A stretch of 7,000 nucleotides of DNA from JBCDAP01 sp038747915 (GTDB lineage Bacteria; Planctomycetota; Phycisphaerae; Phycisphaerales; UBA1924): the NCBI GenBank assembly GCA_038747915.1, contig JBCDJJ010000122.1, positions 1 through 7,000 of the forward strand. Direction: 5' to 3'. Within the stretch, counting starts at the first letter, position 1. Every line of letters begins with the position of its first letter. Positions 1-5,849 of this stretch are shown here, one piece after another. The translations under genes and the position numbers were made by a program. Below the pieces are notes generated by a model. The model saw only the letters and a program-made list of their open reading frames with translations, had not been told where the DNA came from and did not search any database.

Positions 1-211
1 CGGTGATCTTGCACAACGGCGGGCGGACGTCCGGGTTGATCTCCACCAGATCGAGCCCGGCTTCCTGCGCCAACCGCTTGGCCTGGTCCGTGGGCATCTC
101 GCCCAGCATCTTGTTGTCCTGATCGATCACCTTGATCGGGCTGAGCCGGATCTCATGGTTGACACGGGTTTTTTTGACGGGGCCAGTGGCCCGGTAGAAG
201 CGACGAGAAAT
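1..211 (-). CDS. infC: Translation initiation factor IF-3, N-terminal part (runs off left edge), AUU start
   Basis: IF-3 binds the 30S subunit, prevents premature 50S joining and monitors initiator tRNA and start-codon choice. The 70 visible residues cover the N-terminal domain. They include VNHEIR (17-22), KVIDQDNKMLGEM (27-39) and the hallmark AQEAGLDLVEINPDVRPPLCKI (48-69, with AGLDLVEI and PPLCKI diagnostic of the family). The C-terminal domain lies outside the window. I place the start at ATT (211-209), which gives a protein beginning Ile/fMet-Ser-Arg-Arg-Phe. AAGGAG (224-219) sits exactly 7 nt upstream, and no in-frame ATG exists nearby. Family knowledge: infC of Escherichia coli and many other bacteria begins with AUU, and IF-3 uses it to repress its own translation, so an AUU here fits both sequence and family. 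In-frame GTG (283-281), TTG (259-257) and CTG (217-215) are weaker alternatives: the first two lack a ribosome binding site and the CTG is too close to it. Family assignment is near certain; the exact start is likely. Confidence 0.93.
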   Translation of the reverse strand, partial: MSRRFYRATGPVKKTRVNHEIRLSPIKVIDQDNKMLGEMPTDQAKRLAQEAGLDLVEINPDVRPPLCKIT

Positions 212-218
212 GCGCAGT

Positions 219-224
219 CTCCTT
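219..224 (-). promoter_or_regulatory. Shine-Dalgarno sequence deciding the AUU start of infC
   Basis: AAGGAG on the minus strand lies 7 nt before ATT 211-209, which is ideal spacing. It is the main reason for choosing ATT over the in-frame GTG and TTG codons further upstream, neither of which has a purine-rich site. Confidence 0.75.
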
Positions 225-529
225 AGTGAAACGTCGGCTCTGCACCCGCGGCGACACAACTCACGAGAGCTGTGAAGATCCACCACCACACGGCTGAGGG
301 CCGACCGGGAATCATGAGCGAGCGCGACCACAGACCCGTGGGACTCGCCCACCGAGCGCTGTCGGATCCAGATGGCACGGGCTTGAGCCCGAATCGCGCA
401 CCATTGAGCAGAAGGCTAACCCCGGCACACCGGGCGGGCAAGAAAAGCGCCCCGGAAACCCTGTGAATCTGAGGGTCGTGGCCGCGGATCCAGCCCGTCC
501 GGGCCGCGAGCACCGGGGGCGGGTGATGC
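225..529. other. Intergenic region between the beta-helix gene and infC, no convincing gene
   Basis: About 305 bp between the beta-helix stop and the infC leader. It holds two small inverted repeats (378-391, CGGGC-TTGA-GCCCG; 421-434, CCCGG-CACA-CCGGG). Neither is followed by a T-run on either strand, so they are not canonical terminators. The minus-strand stretch is expected to hold the infC promoter and leader, but I find no good -10/-35 pair. Open frames on both strands have composition typical of chance ORFs in GC-rich DNA. The one curiosity is a 30-codon minus-strand ORF (315-223) with three consecutive Trp codons, whose TAA overlaps the infC ribosome binding site. Confidence 0.6.
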
Positions 530-703
530 TCACGGGCAGCTTCGAGAGATGAGCACCTGATGGGCTGCCACGTCGAACGCATCGGCCTGCCCCGAGTTGT
601 TCACATCGCCCAGGCAGGTCTCCGCTGCAACCTCACCGAGGAGGGCGGTGACATCGGCGCCGGTCACCGAACTGTCGCGGTCGGCATCGGCGGTGCACCA
701 CAG
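530..703 (-). other. Dockerin-like / paired EF-hand C-terminal domain of the beta-helix protein
   Basis: This covers residues 469-525. Two 12-residue calcium loops keep the EF-hand spacing at positions 1, 3, 5 and 12 (D474, D476, D478, D485; then D501, N503, S505, D512, with D509 at position 9). They are separated by a short helix-like ADVTALLGEV segment. Similar tails are frequent on exported proteins of Planctomycetes, where classical cellulosomes are not known. Surface anchoring or calcium-dependent stabilisation is therefore inference. Confidence 0.8.
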
Positions 704-2107
704 GTCAAAGCCGTCCACCGTGTACTCGTGGTCGACCCCCACGCGGAAGCACAGCGGCTCCAGCGGGCCGCGAGGAGCACCCGTGTCCGCGTTGGTGTAC
801 GAGCCGGTGTCAGAAACGTTGATCAGCGTGTTGTTGACAACCGTGGTGTCGGGGATCGAGCCCGGCGTCGCACCGCGGAGCAAGGGACGTGCGAGGCCGG
901 TCAGCTCGATGATGTTGTCCCGGATCGAGACTGTGGACAGATCAACACTCTCGCCATCGTTGTTCGGACCGAGCTTGATGCCGAACAGCCCCTCCGTGCG
1001 AGGGGTGATCGTGGTGGAACCGATGATGTGGTTGTTGAAGAACTCGGCCTCGTTCTGGACGGGCGCCGACCAGAACACACCGCGGCCCGGGTTCTTCACA
1101 TTGTTGTTGAAGAAACGGAACGGCCCGGGGCTTACCGGCGAGCCGTTGTTGCCGAAGATCGAGACGAGGTTGCCGCCGTCGTCCTCCGTCGAGAAATCGA
1201 AGAGATTGGTGTGGATGTCGGTGGAGTTGCGCGGCCCCTCGATGGAGTACGTCCGCGTGAAGTAGTTGTGGTGGATGTCGAAACCGCCGCCCTCGGGCAG
1301 CCCGGTGAGCCCACCCGCGAACTTCGGGATCGAGACCACGCCATCCAACCAGTTGTTGAAGATCTCGACACCCGAGTCGTTCTCGAACGGGAGTTCGATC
1401 GAGAAGCTCACATCGATGGTGTTATCAAAGATGCGCGAGTCGTTGAACTTTCGCCCCTTGACCCCGAAGACATTGCTCGCGCCCGCGGGCGTCCGGAAGA
1501 AGCGGTTGTTGAAGATGTCCGTCGTCGTGATGAACGTGCCGTAGATGCACCCGCCGGTCGGGCCGGACGTCACATTGGCCCGGCCACCGGCGTCGATAAA
1601 TGTGTTATCACGGATCACGCCGCCGCTGACCCGGAAGACACGAACCGCGCTCCACAGGAACGAGTCGAAGGTGATCCGCTCGAGCGTCAGGTTGTCGCAG
1701 TTGTTGCAGTAGAGGGCGCCGTGGAGCTCGGGGCCCGACAGCGTGACATCGGCGATCGTCACATTGTTCGTGGCGTTCGGAAAACTGAACAGGTACGCGG
1801 TCTGGACGACCGTATTCTGGTCCGTACCGTTGTCGGGCAGCCCCTCGTTGCCGACATCCCAGACCGCGGTGTCGTTGCGGATGATTGTCTGGCCCGCCCC
1901 AGCACCAATGATCGTCATGCCGGCCTTGGGCTCGAGCGGGGCACCGAGTTCGAAGACACCCGGCCCGATATGCACCACATCGTTCTCGCCGCCGGTGCTC
2001 ACCGCCGCGACGAGATCGGCAACGGTCGTGATCGTCGCACCGCCGTGGGGAACCCACGCGGTCACGGCCAACGCAACGGTCGCAATGATGGTTCGGCAAG
2101 AGGTCAT
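530..2107 (-). CDS. Secreted right-handed parallel beta-helix protein with C-terminal dockerin-like double EF-hand
   Basis: A 525-residue exported protein. I chose ATG 2107, because TTGGAG lies about 9 nt upstream and a signal peptide follows directly (basic start, hydrophobic IIATVALAVTAW, likely cleavage after HGGA, residue 24). A GTG at 2206 would add 33 residues that hide the signal. Residues about 50-430 are a pectin-lyase-fold beta-helix. Short strands recur with Asn at a fixed place (IFNN 198-201, IFDN 226-229, IFNN 249-252, IHHN 278-281, IHTN 298-301, FFNN 332-335 and 356-359, VVNN 423-426), which is the pattern of an Asn ladder. Residues 469-525 form a dockerin/EF-hand-like tail with two calcium loops: D474-D476-D478-D485 and D501-N503-S505-D509-D512. 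It ends SRSCP. Cysteines 134/137 (CNNC) and 471/498/524 could form disulfides. Substrate is unknown: the fold covers polysaccharide lyases and hydrolases as well as adhesins, and I see no assignable catalytic set. It lies 186 nt downstream of the propeller gene on the same strand, so co-transcription is possible. Confidence 0.9.
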   Translation of the reverse strand: MTSCRTIIATVALAVTAWVPHGGATITTVADLVAAVSTGGENDVVHIGPGVFELGAPLEPKAGMTIIGAGAGQTIIRNDTAVWDVGNEGLPDNGTDQNTVVQTAYLFSFPNATNNVTIADVTLSGPELHGALYCNNCDNLTLERITFDSFLWSAVRVFRVSGGVIRDNTFIDAGGRANVTSGPTGGCIYGTFITTTDIFNNRFFRTPAGASNVFGVKGRKFNDSRIFDNTIDVSFSIELPFENDSGVEIFNNWLDGVVSIPKFAGGLTGLPEGGGFDIHHNYFTRTYSIEGPRNSTDIHTNLFDFSTEDDGGNLVSIFGNNGSPVSPGPFRFFNNNVKNPGRGVFWSAPVQNEAEFFNNHIIGSTTITPRTEGLFGIKLGPNNDGESVDLSTVSIRDNIIELTGLARPLLRGATPGSIPDTTVVNNTLINVSDTGSYTNADTGAPRGPLEPLCFRVGVDHEYTVDGFDLWCTADADRDSSVTGADVTALLGEVAAETCLGDVNNSGQADAFDVAAHQVLISRSCP

Positions 2108-2293
2108 GCTCACAGGCTCCAATCGGGGATGCCTGAGCATGACCAGACGCGAGCGCAGATCAAGTGCGAAGCCCGCGGAGATGGGAGATTCACCGGTTCT
2201 TCGCACGCTTTGTTCTTATCAAGCGAACGTACTGCAACGAATTTCAACACATCTCAACGGTCTTCCCGGCGCACAGGTGACCACACGCCCGCC

Positions 2294-3649
2294 TCACGGG
2301 ACGAGCACCATGGAATGAGGGCCATGGGTCACCGGCACGGAGTAGCGCGTGCGGACAAGCACCGGCGCCACCGGATTCGGGTCCATCGGATCGTGCGCCA
2401 GCCGCCAGAAGTCCACCGACCCGCCGTCAACCCGATCGTCGAACGAGTCGTAGTTCACCACCGCCAGATACCGGCTACTCGAGTCGAACGCCAATGCCTC
2501 GGGCAGCAGGCCCTCGTACGGAAACGTGCCGACCGCGGTGAGCTGGCCCGATGACTGATCGAGGTGGACGAGTGTGAGTGAGCTGTAGAACGTCGCCCGC
2601 TCGTCGTCCCACGGCAGCCAGCTGCGGTGCATGTCCGCGGTGACGACCCACTGGCCATCCGGGCTGATCGCGAAGCCTTCCGGGCTCGGCCCGACCATCG
2701 CCCGCGACACCAGCGCGTGCCGCACGGATCCGTCTTCCCCGGTCTCCGCACCGAGACGGATGCTCCCCAGATCGCCGCGCGGCGCCTCGTTGTAGAACCC
2801 CTCGACATCAGCCCCCCAGTAGAGGTTCGTGACGATGAGGTGCCCGCCATCGGGCGTGAACCGGGCCATGAACGGGAACTTGCCGACGACGACCTCGTTC
2901 CCCCACACCGACACCTCCACTGCCCCACTCTCGGCGACCGTGACAAACCGCACGCTTCCAGTGGCGGCGTCGACCAGCGCGAGCACATCGCGCGACGGGT
3001 GCCACTCCGCCTGCACGACACGGCGCTGCCCATCCGCGCCCGGAAGCGCCGGATAGATCGGTGCCCCGAGACGACCGGAGCGAAACGGAATAATCGCCAA
3101 CGGGCGCTCGCCCCCATCACCATCGGGGTGAAAGGCAACCGCCACCATCGAACCGTCCGCATTCACACTCACGCTCTCGGGCCGCTCACCGATCTCGAGC
3201 CGCTGAACAACCCGTGGCGAGGACAGATCGCCGAGATCGACCACCGTGATGACATTGCCGTGGTGCAAGTCCGCGAACGTGTGATCCCTGCGCCCGTCGT
3301 CGGGGCGCGGCCGGAAGGTCTCGACGACGAACGCGTGCCGCCCATCGGGCGACACATCGACCGCCACAGCCGGCCCTGCGACCGAGTTGGTGACCTCCAC
3401 CTCCGCTGCACCAAAGTCGCGCGGATGCCCGCCCGCCAGATCGATCACCGAGAGCGCATCGCGCCCCTGCCGCGGCCCGAGCACACCATCGACATACGCC
3501 GAGGCCAGCATGTCCGCGTCCGACACCGAGACCAGCGCTGTGCCTTGAAAGTCAAAGGGCGCCGCGCCGGGCCTCGTGGGCACCACCTCCGCCCCCACAC
3601 CCGTCGCGACCGCGATCAAAGCACCGGTGACCATCCGCCCATGCGGCAT
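2294..3649 (-). CDS. Secreted seven-bladed beta-propeller protein (YVTN/lactonase-like)
   Basis: A 451-residue protein of unknown activity. Start ATG 3649 has AGGAG 7 nt upstream; a longer frame from further upstream would begin inside the promoter region. Residues 1-20 look like a signal peptide (MVTGALIAVATGVGA, cleavage after GVGA), placing the protein in the periplasm or outside. Propeller blades are marked by repeated beta hairpins with DG or S-R turns: VAVDVSPDGRHAFVVE (95-110), ESVSVNADGSMVAVAF (158-173), QAEWHPSRDVLALVD (213-227), MARFTPDGGHLIVTN (261-275), EGFAISPDGQWVVTAD (324-339), EALAFDSSSRYLAVVN (384-399) and a closing HGPHSMVLVP (442-451). This spacing fits about seven blades and the YVTN/lactonase (6-phosphogluconolactonase-like) superfamily. 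Several members of this group are not enzymes but binding or scaffold proteins, so I do not assign a reaction. It is divergent from the TetR gene and upstream of the beta-helix gene; the repressor is the likely regulator. Confidence 0.9.
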   Translation of the reverse strand: MPHGRMVTGALIAVATGVGAEVVPTRPGAAPFDFQGTALVSVSDADMLASAYVDGVLGPRQGRDALSVIDLAGGHPRDFGAAEVEVTNSVAGPAVAVDVSPDGRHAFVVETFRPRPDDGRRDHTFADLHHGNVITVVDLGDLSSPRVVQRLEIGERPESVSVNADGSMVAVAFHPDGDGGERPLAIIPFRSGRLGAPIYPALPGADGQRRVVQAEWHPSRDVLALVDAATGSVRFVTVAESGAVEVSVWGNEVVVGKFPFMARFTPDGGHLIVTNLYWGADVEGFYNEAPRGDLGSIRLGAETGEDGSVRHALVSRAMVGPSPEGFAISPDGQWVVTADMHRSWLPWDDERATFYSSLTLVHLDQSSGQLTAVGTFPYEGLLPEALAFDSSSRYLAVVNYDSFDDRVDGGSVDFWRLAHDPMDPNPVAPVLVRTRYSVPVTHGPHSMVLVP

Positions 3650-3672
3650 CGCGCCTCTCCTTTCGTGTGCGT

Positions 3673-3699
3673 GTGAACCGATTATCACATAGTGAACGG
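3673..3699. promoter_or_regulatory. Putative TetR-family operator in the divergent promoter region
   Basis: Three GTGA/TCAC half-sites follow each other: GTGAACCG (3673-3680), TCAC (3685-3688) and GTGAACGG (3692-3699). The first and third are near-perfect direct repeats 19 bp apart, and the last two form an inverted repeat with a 3-bp spacer (TCAC-ATA-GTGA). The block overlaps the best -10 of the propeller gene and the best -35 of the repressor gene. That is the expected place for an autoregulatory TetR operator. Binding is inference. Confidence 0.5.
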
Positions 3700-3709
3700 T
3701 TTATTTTAC
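3681..3709 (-). promoter_or_regulatory. Candidate promoter of the propeller gene (extended -10)
   Basis: On the minus strand TGT-GATAAT (3689-3681) is an extended -10 element with five of six TATAAT matches. The -35 position 17 bp upstream (3709-3704, GTAAAA) is poor. Transcription would begin near 3674, giving a leader of about 25 nt carrying the AGGAG site. The GTGA half-sites overlap it. Confidence 0.4.
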
Positions 3710-3712
3710 TAT
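3684..3712 (+). promoter_or_regulatory. Candidate promoter of the TetR-family gene
   Basis: ATCACA (3684-3689) and TACTAT (3707-3712) each match four of six sigma-70 consensus bases, with 17-bp spacing, and they lie inside a locally AT-rich stretch. The predicted start near 3719 gives a leader of about 34 nt. The -35 element falls within the GTGA half-site array, consistent with autorepression. Confidence 0.3.
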
Positions 3713-3752
3713 TGGCCATCCGGCATGATGCACGCGTGTGTACATTTTTTCG

Positions 3753-4385
3753 ATGACCGTCGAGGAGTACCGCCAGCGCATCACCGCGACCAACCGCGCC
3801 GCCATCCGCGATGCCGCGGTCGCCGCCTTCCTTGAGAACGGCTACGAGCGCGCGAGCATGGAGGACATCGCCAAGCGGGCCGACGTCTCGACCGCGACGC
3901 TGTACAAGCACGCCACGAGCAAGTCGACGCTGTTCGGATGGGTGCTCGCAGCGGCGTGGAGTGTTGACGATGAGAGCGCGATCCAGAAGCTAACGGACAT
4001 GCTCCAGGGACCGCCGGACGCGGTGCTGCGGGCGGCGGGCCGGCACTACGCGGACAGCTTGTGCGACGTGAAGGTGGTGTCGCTCTTCCGTGTGATCATC
4101 GCGGAGGGGCAGCGGTTCCCGGAGATCGGCGAGGATCTCTACAACCTCGCGAAGCGGCCGTATCTCGAGTGCATCGAGCGGTACCTGATCGGCGCGACGG
4201 AGGAGGGTGTGTTGTCGGTGGACGATCCGGCGGGGGCGGCACGGCAGTTCTTAGGAATGATCAATGACCAGGTGTTCTGGCCGCGGCTGCTTGTGGCGGG
4301 GTTCCGCGCCGGGCCGAAGGCGCGCGACTCGGTGGTGCGGGAGGCGGTGGTGACGTTCCTCGCACGGTTCGGTGCTCGGCGGTAG
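3753..4385 (+). CDS. TetR/AcrR-family transcriptional repressor, AefR-like C-terminal domain
   Basis: A 210-residue DNA-binding repressor. Residues about 14-60 form the TetR N-terminal helix-turn-helix: AAIRDAAVAAFLENGYERAS is helix 1, and MEDIAKRADVSTATLYKHATSKSTL (36-60) holds the two DNA-contacting helices, with the family signature TLYKHATSK. Residues about 90-180 (RHYADSL, VVSLFRVIIAEGQRFPEI, RQFLGMINDQVFWPRLL) match the AefR-like ligand/dimer domain often annotated TetR_C_7. Length is normal. I used ATG 3753; an in-frame GTG at 3738 would add five residues. Neither has a visible Shine-Dalgarno site, so translation may be weak or from a short leader. The gene is divergent from the propeller gene across a region with repeated GTGA half-sites, and converges on the lipoprotein gene with only 24 bp between stops. 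The ligand is not predictable; relatives often sense hydrophobic small molecules and control efflux or envelope genes. Confidence 0.94.
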   Translation: MTVEEYRQRITATNRAAIRDAAVAAFLENGYERASMEDIAKRADVSTATLYKHATSKSTLFGWVLAAAWSVDDESAIQKLTDMLQGPPDAVLRAAGRHYADSLCDVKVVSLFRVIIAEGQRFPEIGEDLYNLAKRPYLECIERYLIGATEEGVLSVDDPAGAARQFLGMINDQVFWPRLLVAGFRAGPKARDSVVREAVVTFLARFGARR

Positions 4386-4409
4386 CGCGGGCTCGCGTGC
4401 GTCGCGGCC

Positions 4410-5636
4410 TCATCGGTGCGAGACGGGGTCCGGGGTACCCGGGTTGCGGAAGACCCAGGTTTGGATGTCGGTCTCGTAGAGGCGGTTGAGGCGGTAGATC
4501 TTTCGGACGAGCTCGCCGAAGCGTGGGTTGCGGATGTCGCCGTGGTCCTTGGAGATGTCCGGGGTGACCTGGATGATCCAGAAGGGCGTGTCGTTGTAGG
4601 CGCCCGGGACGGGTTCGAGGACGACTTCACCGTTCTCGACGCGGGCGCGGTGGCTCACGAGGTAGTCAACGTGGCCCTCGGCGTGCGTGGCGAGGTAGCG
4701 CTGACTGGGCTGCGGCGGGGTGTGGTCGTGGCGGAAGGCTCGGTTCCAGTTGCCGACGAACTGGCCGAGTGGGTAGGAGACGCCGGTGGCGCTGTCGGTC
4801 TCTGAGGTGATGGAGACGATGAATGGGCCTGGGGCGGGCATGGACTCGCCGGATGGGGTGCGGAGCTCGACGGTGGTGTTGGACCTTTTGAGGAACTCGA
4901 CAAGTTCCCAGGTGGAGAGCGCATCGAGGGCTGGGTTTTGGAGGAGGACGAGGTCGACGAGCATCTGGGTGCCCTGGTCGTCGCTCGCGAGCATGAGGGT
5001 GTTGAGGGCGGGGCCGAGTGTTTTGCCGACGATGAGTCCGCCCATGGAGTGGCCGGAGACGATGCACTTGGAGGCGGGTCGTTCTTTGGTGGTGCGGACA
5101 AGGCTGATGAGTGTTTCGCGCATGGCGTAGGACGCGAGGCGTTCAGCGGTGTGCTTGCGATCCCAGAAGGTGAGCTGCTCGTGGAGTGGGATGAGGCTGG
5201 TGGCGCCGCGCCACCCGAGGTAGACACCGATGAGGTGGTCGGGGTTGTCGGGTTGCTGGAAGCCTGGTTCGGCAGCGATCCGGTGAAGCTGGGCGCGGAA
5301 GCGGGTGAGGTCGCCGTCGGTCTGCTCGGGGTCGGCGTTGTTCTTCCACCCGTGGGTGTAGACCAGGACGAGGACACCGCGTTCGGCTTCTTCGTTGCGC
5401 TGGCGGATGAGGTCGAGGGTGTCGTTGAGCTGATTGATGTCCCAGAAAGTGCCGTGGTCGTCGAACTCGATGATGGCGAGGTCGGCGGTGGTGGCGGCGT
5501 GCGGGATGTCGAGGTGTTGGAGGTACTCGTGGGGCTCGTCGTGGTAGAGGCGGTGGGGTGCGCACCCGGTGAGGGAGAGGAGGGTGGCAGTGAACGCGAG
5601 GATGAAGAGATGGTGGCGGGCGTGATGTTTGTCCAT
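4410..5636 (-). CDS. Lipoprotein alpha/beta hydrolase (esterase/lipase-like)
   Basis: A 408-residue predicted lipoprotein. ATG 5636 is followed by a basic/His-rich n-region, a hydrophobic LFILAFTATLL core and the lipobox LTGC (lipidated Cys25), so the protein is probably tethered to a membrane facing the periplasm or exterior. The hydrolase fold shows the oxyanion strand VYTHGWKNN (92-100), the central GVYLGWRG (137-144) and the nucleophile elbow VSGHSMGG (193-200, Ser197). Asp239 in QNPALDA and His365 in KDHGDI are plausible triad partners. The last ~35 residues (FGELVRKIYRLNRLYETD) may be a helical cap. The substrate cannot be read from sequence; carboxylester or lipid hydrolysis is the generic expectation. 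A GTG at 5702 would add 22 residues before the signal and is less likely; neither start has a clear ribosome binding site. The antisense strand carries a long Glu/Val-rich open frame, which is a shadow. The hydrolase identity rests on motifs and is firm. Confidence 0.9.
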   Translation of the reverse strand: MDKHHARHHLFILAFTATLLSLTGCAPHRLYHDEPHEYLQHLDIPHAATTADLAIIEFDDHGTFWDINQLNDTLDLIRQRNEEAERGVLVLVYTHGWKNNADPEQTDGDLTRFRAQLHRIAAEPGFQQPDNPDHLIGVYLGWRGATSLIPLHEQLTFWDRKHTAERLASYAMRETLISLVRTTKERPASKCIVSGHSMGGLIVGKTLGPALNTLMLASDDQGTQMLVDLVLLQNPALDALSTWELVEFLKRSNTTVELRTPSGESMPAPGPFIVSITSETDSATGVSYPLGQFVGNWNRAFRHDHTPPQPSQRYLATHAEGHVDYLVSHRARVENGEVVLEPVPGAYNDTPFWIIQVTPDISKDHGDIRNPRFGELVRKIYRLNRLYETDIQTWVFRNPGTPDPVSHR

Positions 5637-5673
5637 GTGGAGAGGGTAGTTGGTGATGGGGGTGCGGTGGTCG

Positions 5674-5696
5674 GGCTTTTCGCTTCGCGAATAGCC
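5674..5696. repeat. Inverted repeat (imperfect hairpin) upstream of the lipoprotein gene
   Basis: Arms at 5674-5683 and 5687-5696 pair at nine of ten positions around a 3-nt TTC loop (core TTCGC-TTC-GCGAA). It lies 38 nt before the lipoprotein ATG, within its probable leader. No T-run follows on either strand, so a regulator site or mRNA structure is more likely than a terminator. Confidence 0.55.
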
Positions 5697-5727
5697 GGGC
5701 ACCCTTGGGGATGGTTGGGGGTCTGGT

Positions 5728-5747
5728 CCGCGGGCTCGCGCCCGCGG
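5728..5747. repeat. Perfect GC-only inverted repeat in the divergent spacer
   Basis: CCGCGGGC (5728-5735) and GCCCGCGG (5740-5747) pair perfectly around TCGC, an 8-bp stem of only G and C. It lies roughly midway between the divergent lipoprotein and WD40 genes. There is no T-run, so not a canonical terminator; its role is unknown. Confidence 0.6.
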
Positions 5748-5797
5748 CGCGTTGGGGGTGTTGGGCGGGCTCGTCGACCGATGTTCGCGGAGGCATC

Positions 5798-5848
5798 ATG
5801 ATCGCGATTGCTACCGTGCGCACGGTGGGTGTTGTGACGGAGGGATGA
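5798..5848 (+). CDS. Possible 16-codon upstream ORF (leader peptide) of the WD40 gene
   Basis: ATG 5798 is preceded by GGAGG (5789-5793) with a 4-nt gap and encodes MIAIATVRTVGVVTEG. Its TGA (5846-5848) is one base before the GTG start of the WD40 gene and overlaps that gene's ribosome binding region. Such an arrangement would allow translational coupling. The peptide has no recognisable family and could be chance; the good Shine-Dalgarno site and the stop/start junction are the only support. Confidence 0.35.
   Translation: MIAIATVRTVGVVTEG
5813..5826. promoter_or_regulatory. 14-bp perfect palindrome before the WD40 gene
   Basis: ACCGTGC-GCACGGT is a perfect 14-bp dyad without spacer, ending 23 bp before the GTG start. 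A dimeric regulator could bind here, or the RNA could fold near the start; either is inference. It lies inside the possible 16-codon upstream ORF. Confidence 0.4.
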
Positions 5849-5849
5849 C

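Noticed and set aside
378..434. Hairpins at 378-391 and 421-434 as terminators
   Set aside because: Stems are only 5 bp and no T-run follows on either strand.
223..582. 119-codon minus-strand frame and 64-codon plus-strand frame (272-466) in the gap before infC
   Set aside because: The long version overlaps the end of the beta-helix gene, has no ribosome binding site or recognisable domain, and shows no coding-like composition.
2226..2260. Minus-strand TTGAAA with TTGATA as promoter of the beta-helix gene
   Set aside because: Spacing of about 19 bp and a poor -10 make it too weak to list as a feature, though the gene may have its own promoter somewhere in this gap.
560..2554. 664-codon plus-strand open frame antisense to the beta-helix and propeller genes
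   Set aside because: Arg/Asp/Val-rich composition without motifs, runs across two genes and their spacer, while the opposite strand has clear signal peptides, Asn ladder and EF-hands. Long antisense frames are common in GC-rich DNA.
2627..3676. 349-codon plus-strand open frame antisense to the propeller gene
   Set aside because: Arg/His-rich, no domain, extends into the divergent promoter region; shadow of the propeller reading frame.
5707..5765. G-rich runs as a G-quadruplex
   Set aside because: Only three closely spaced G-runs at a time; other loops exceed usual limits and the GC hairpin competes for the same bases.
4938..5801. 287-codon plus-strand frame and a 400-codon minus-strand Ser/Thr/Pro-rich frame (4655-5857) over the lipoprotein gene
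   Set aside because: Low-complexity Glu/Val/Gly or Ser/Pro composition produced by codon third-position GC bias; the frame with lipobox and GHSMG is the real one.
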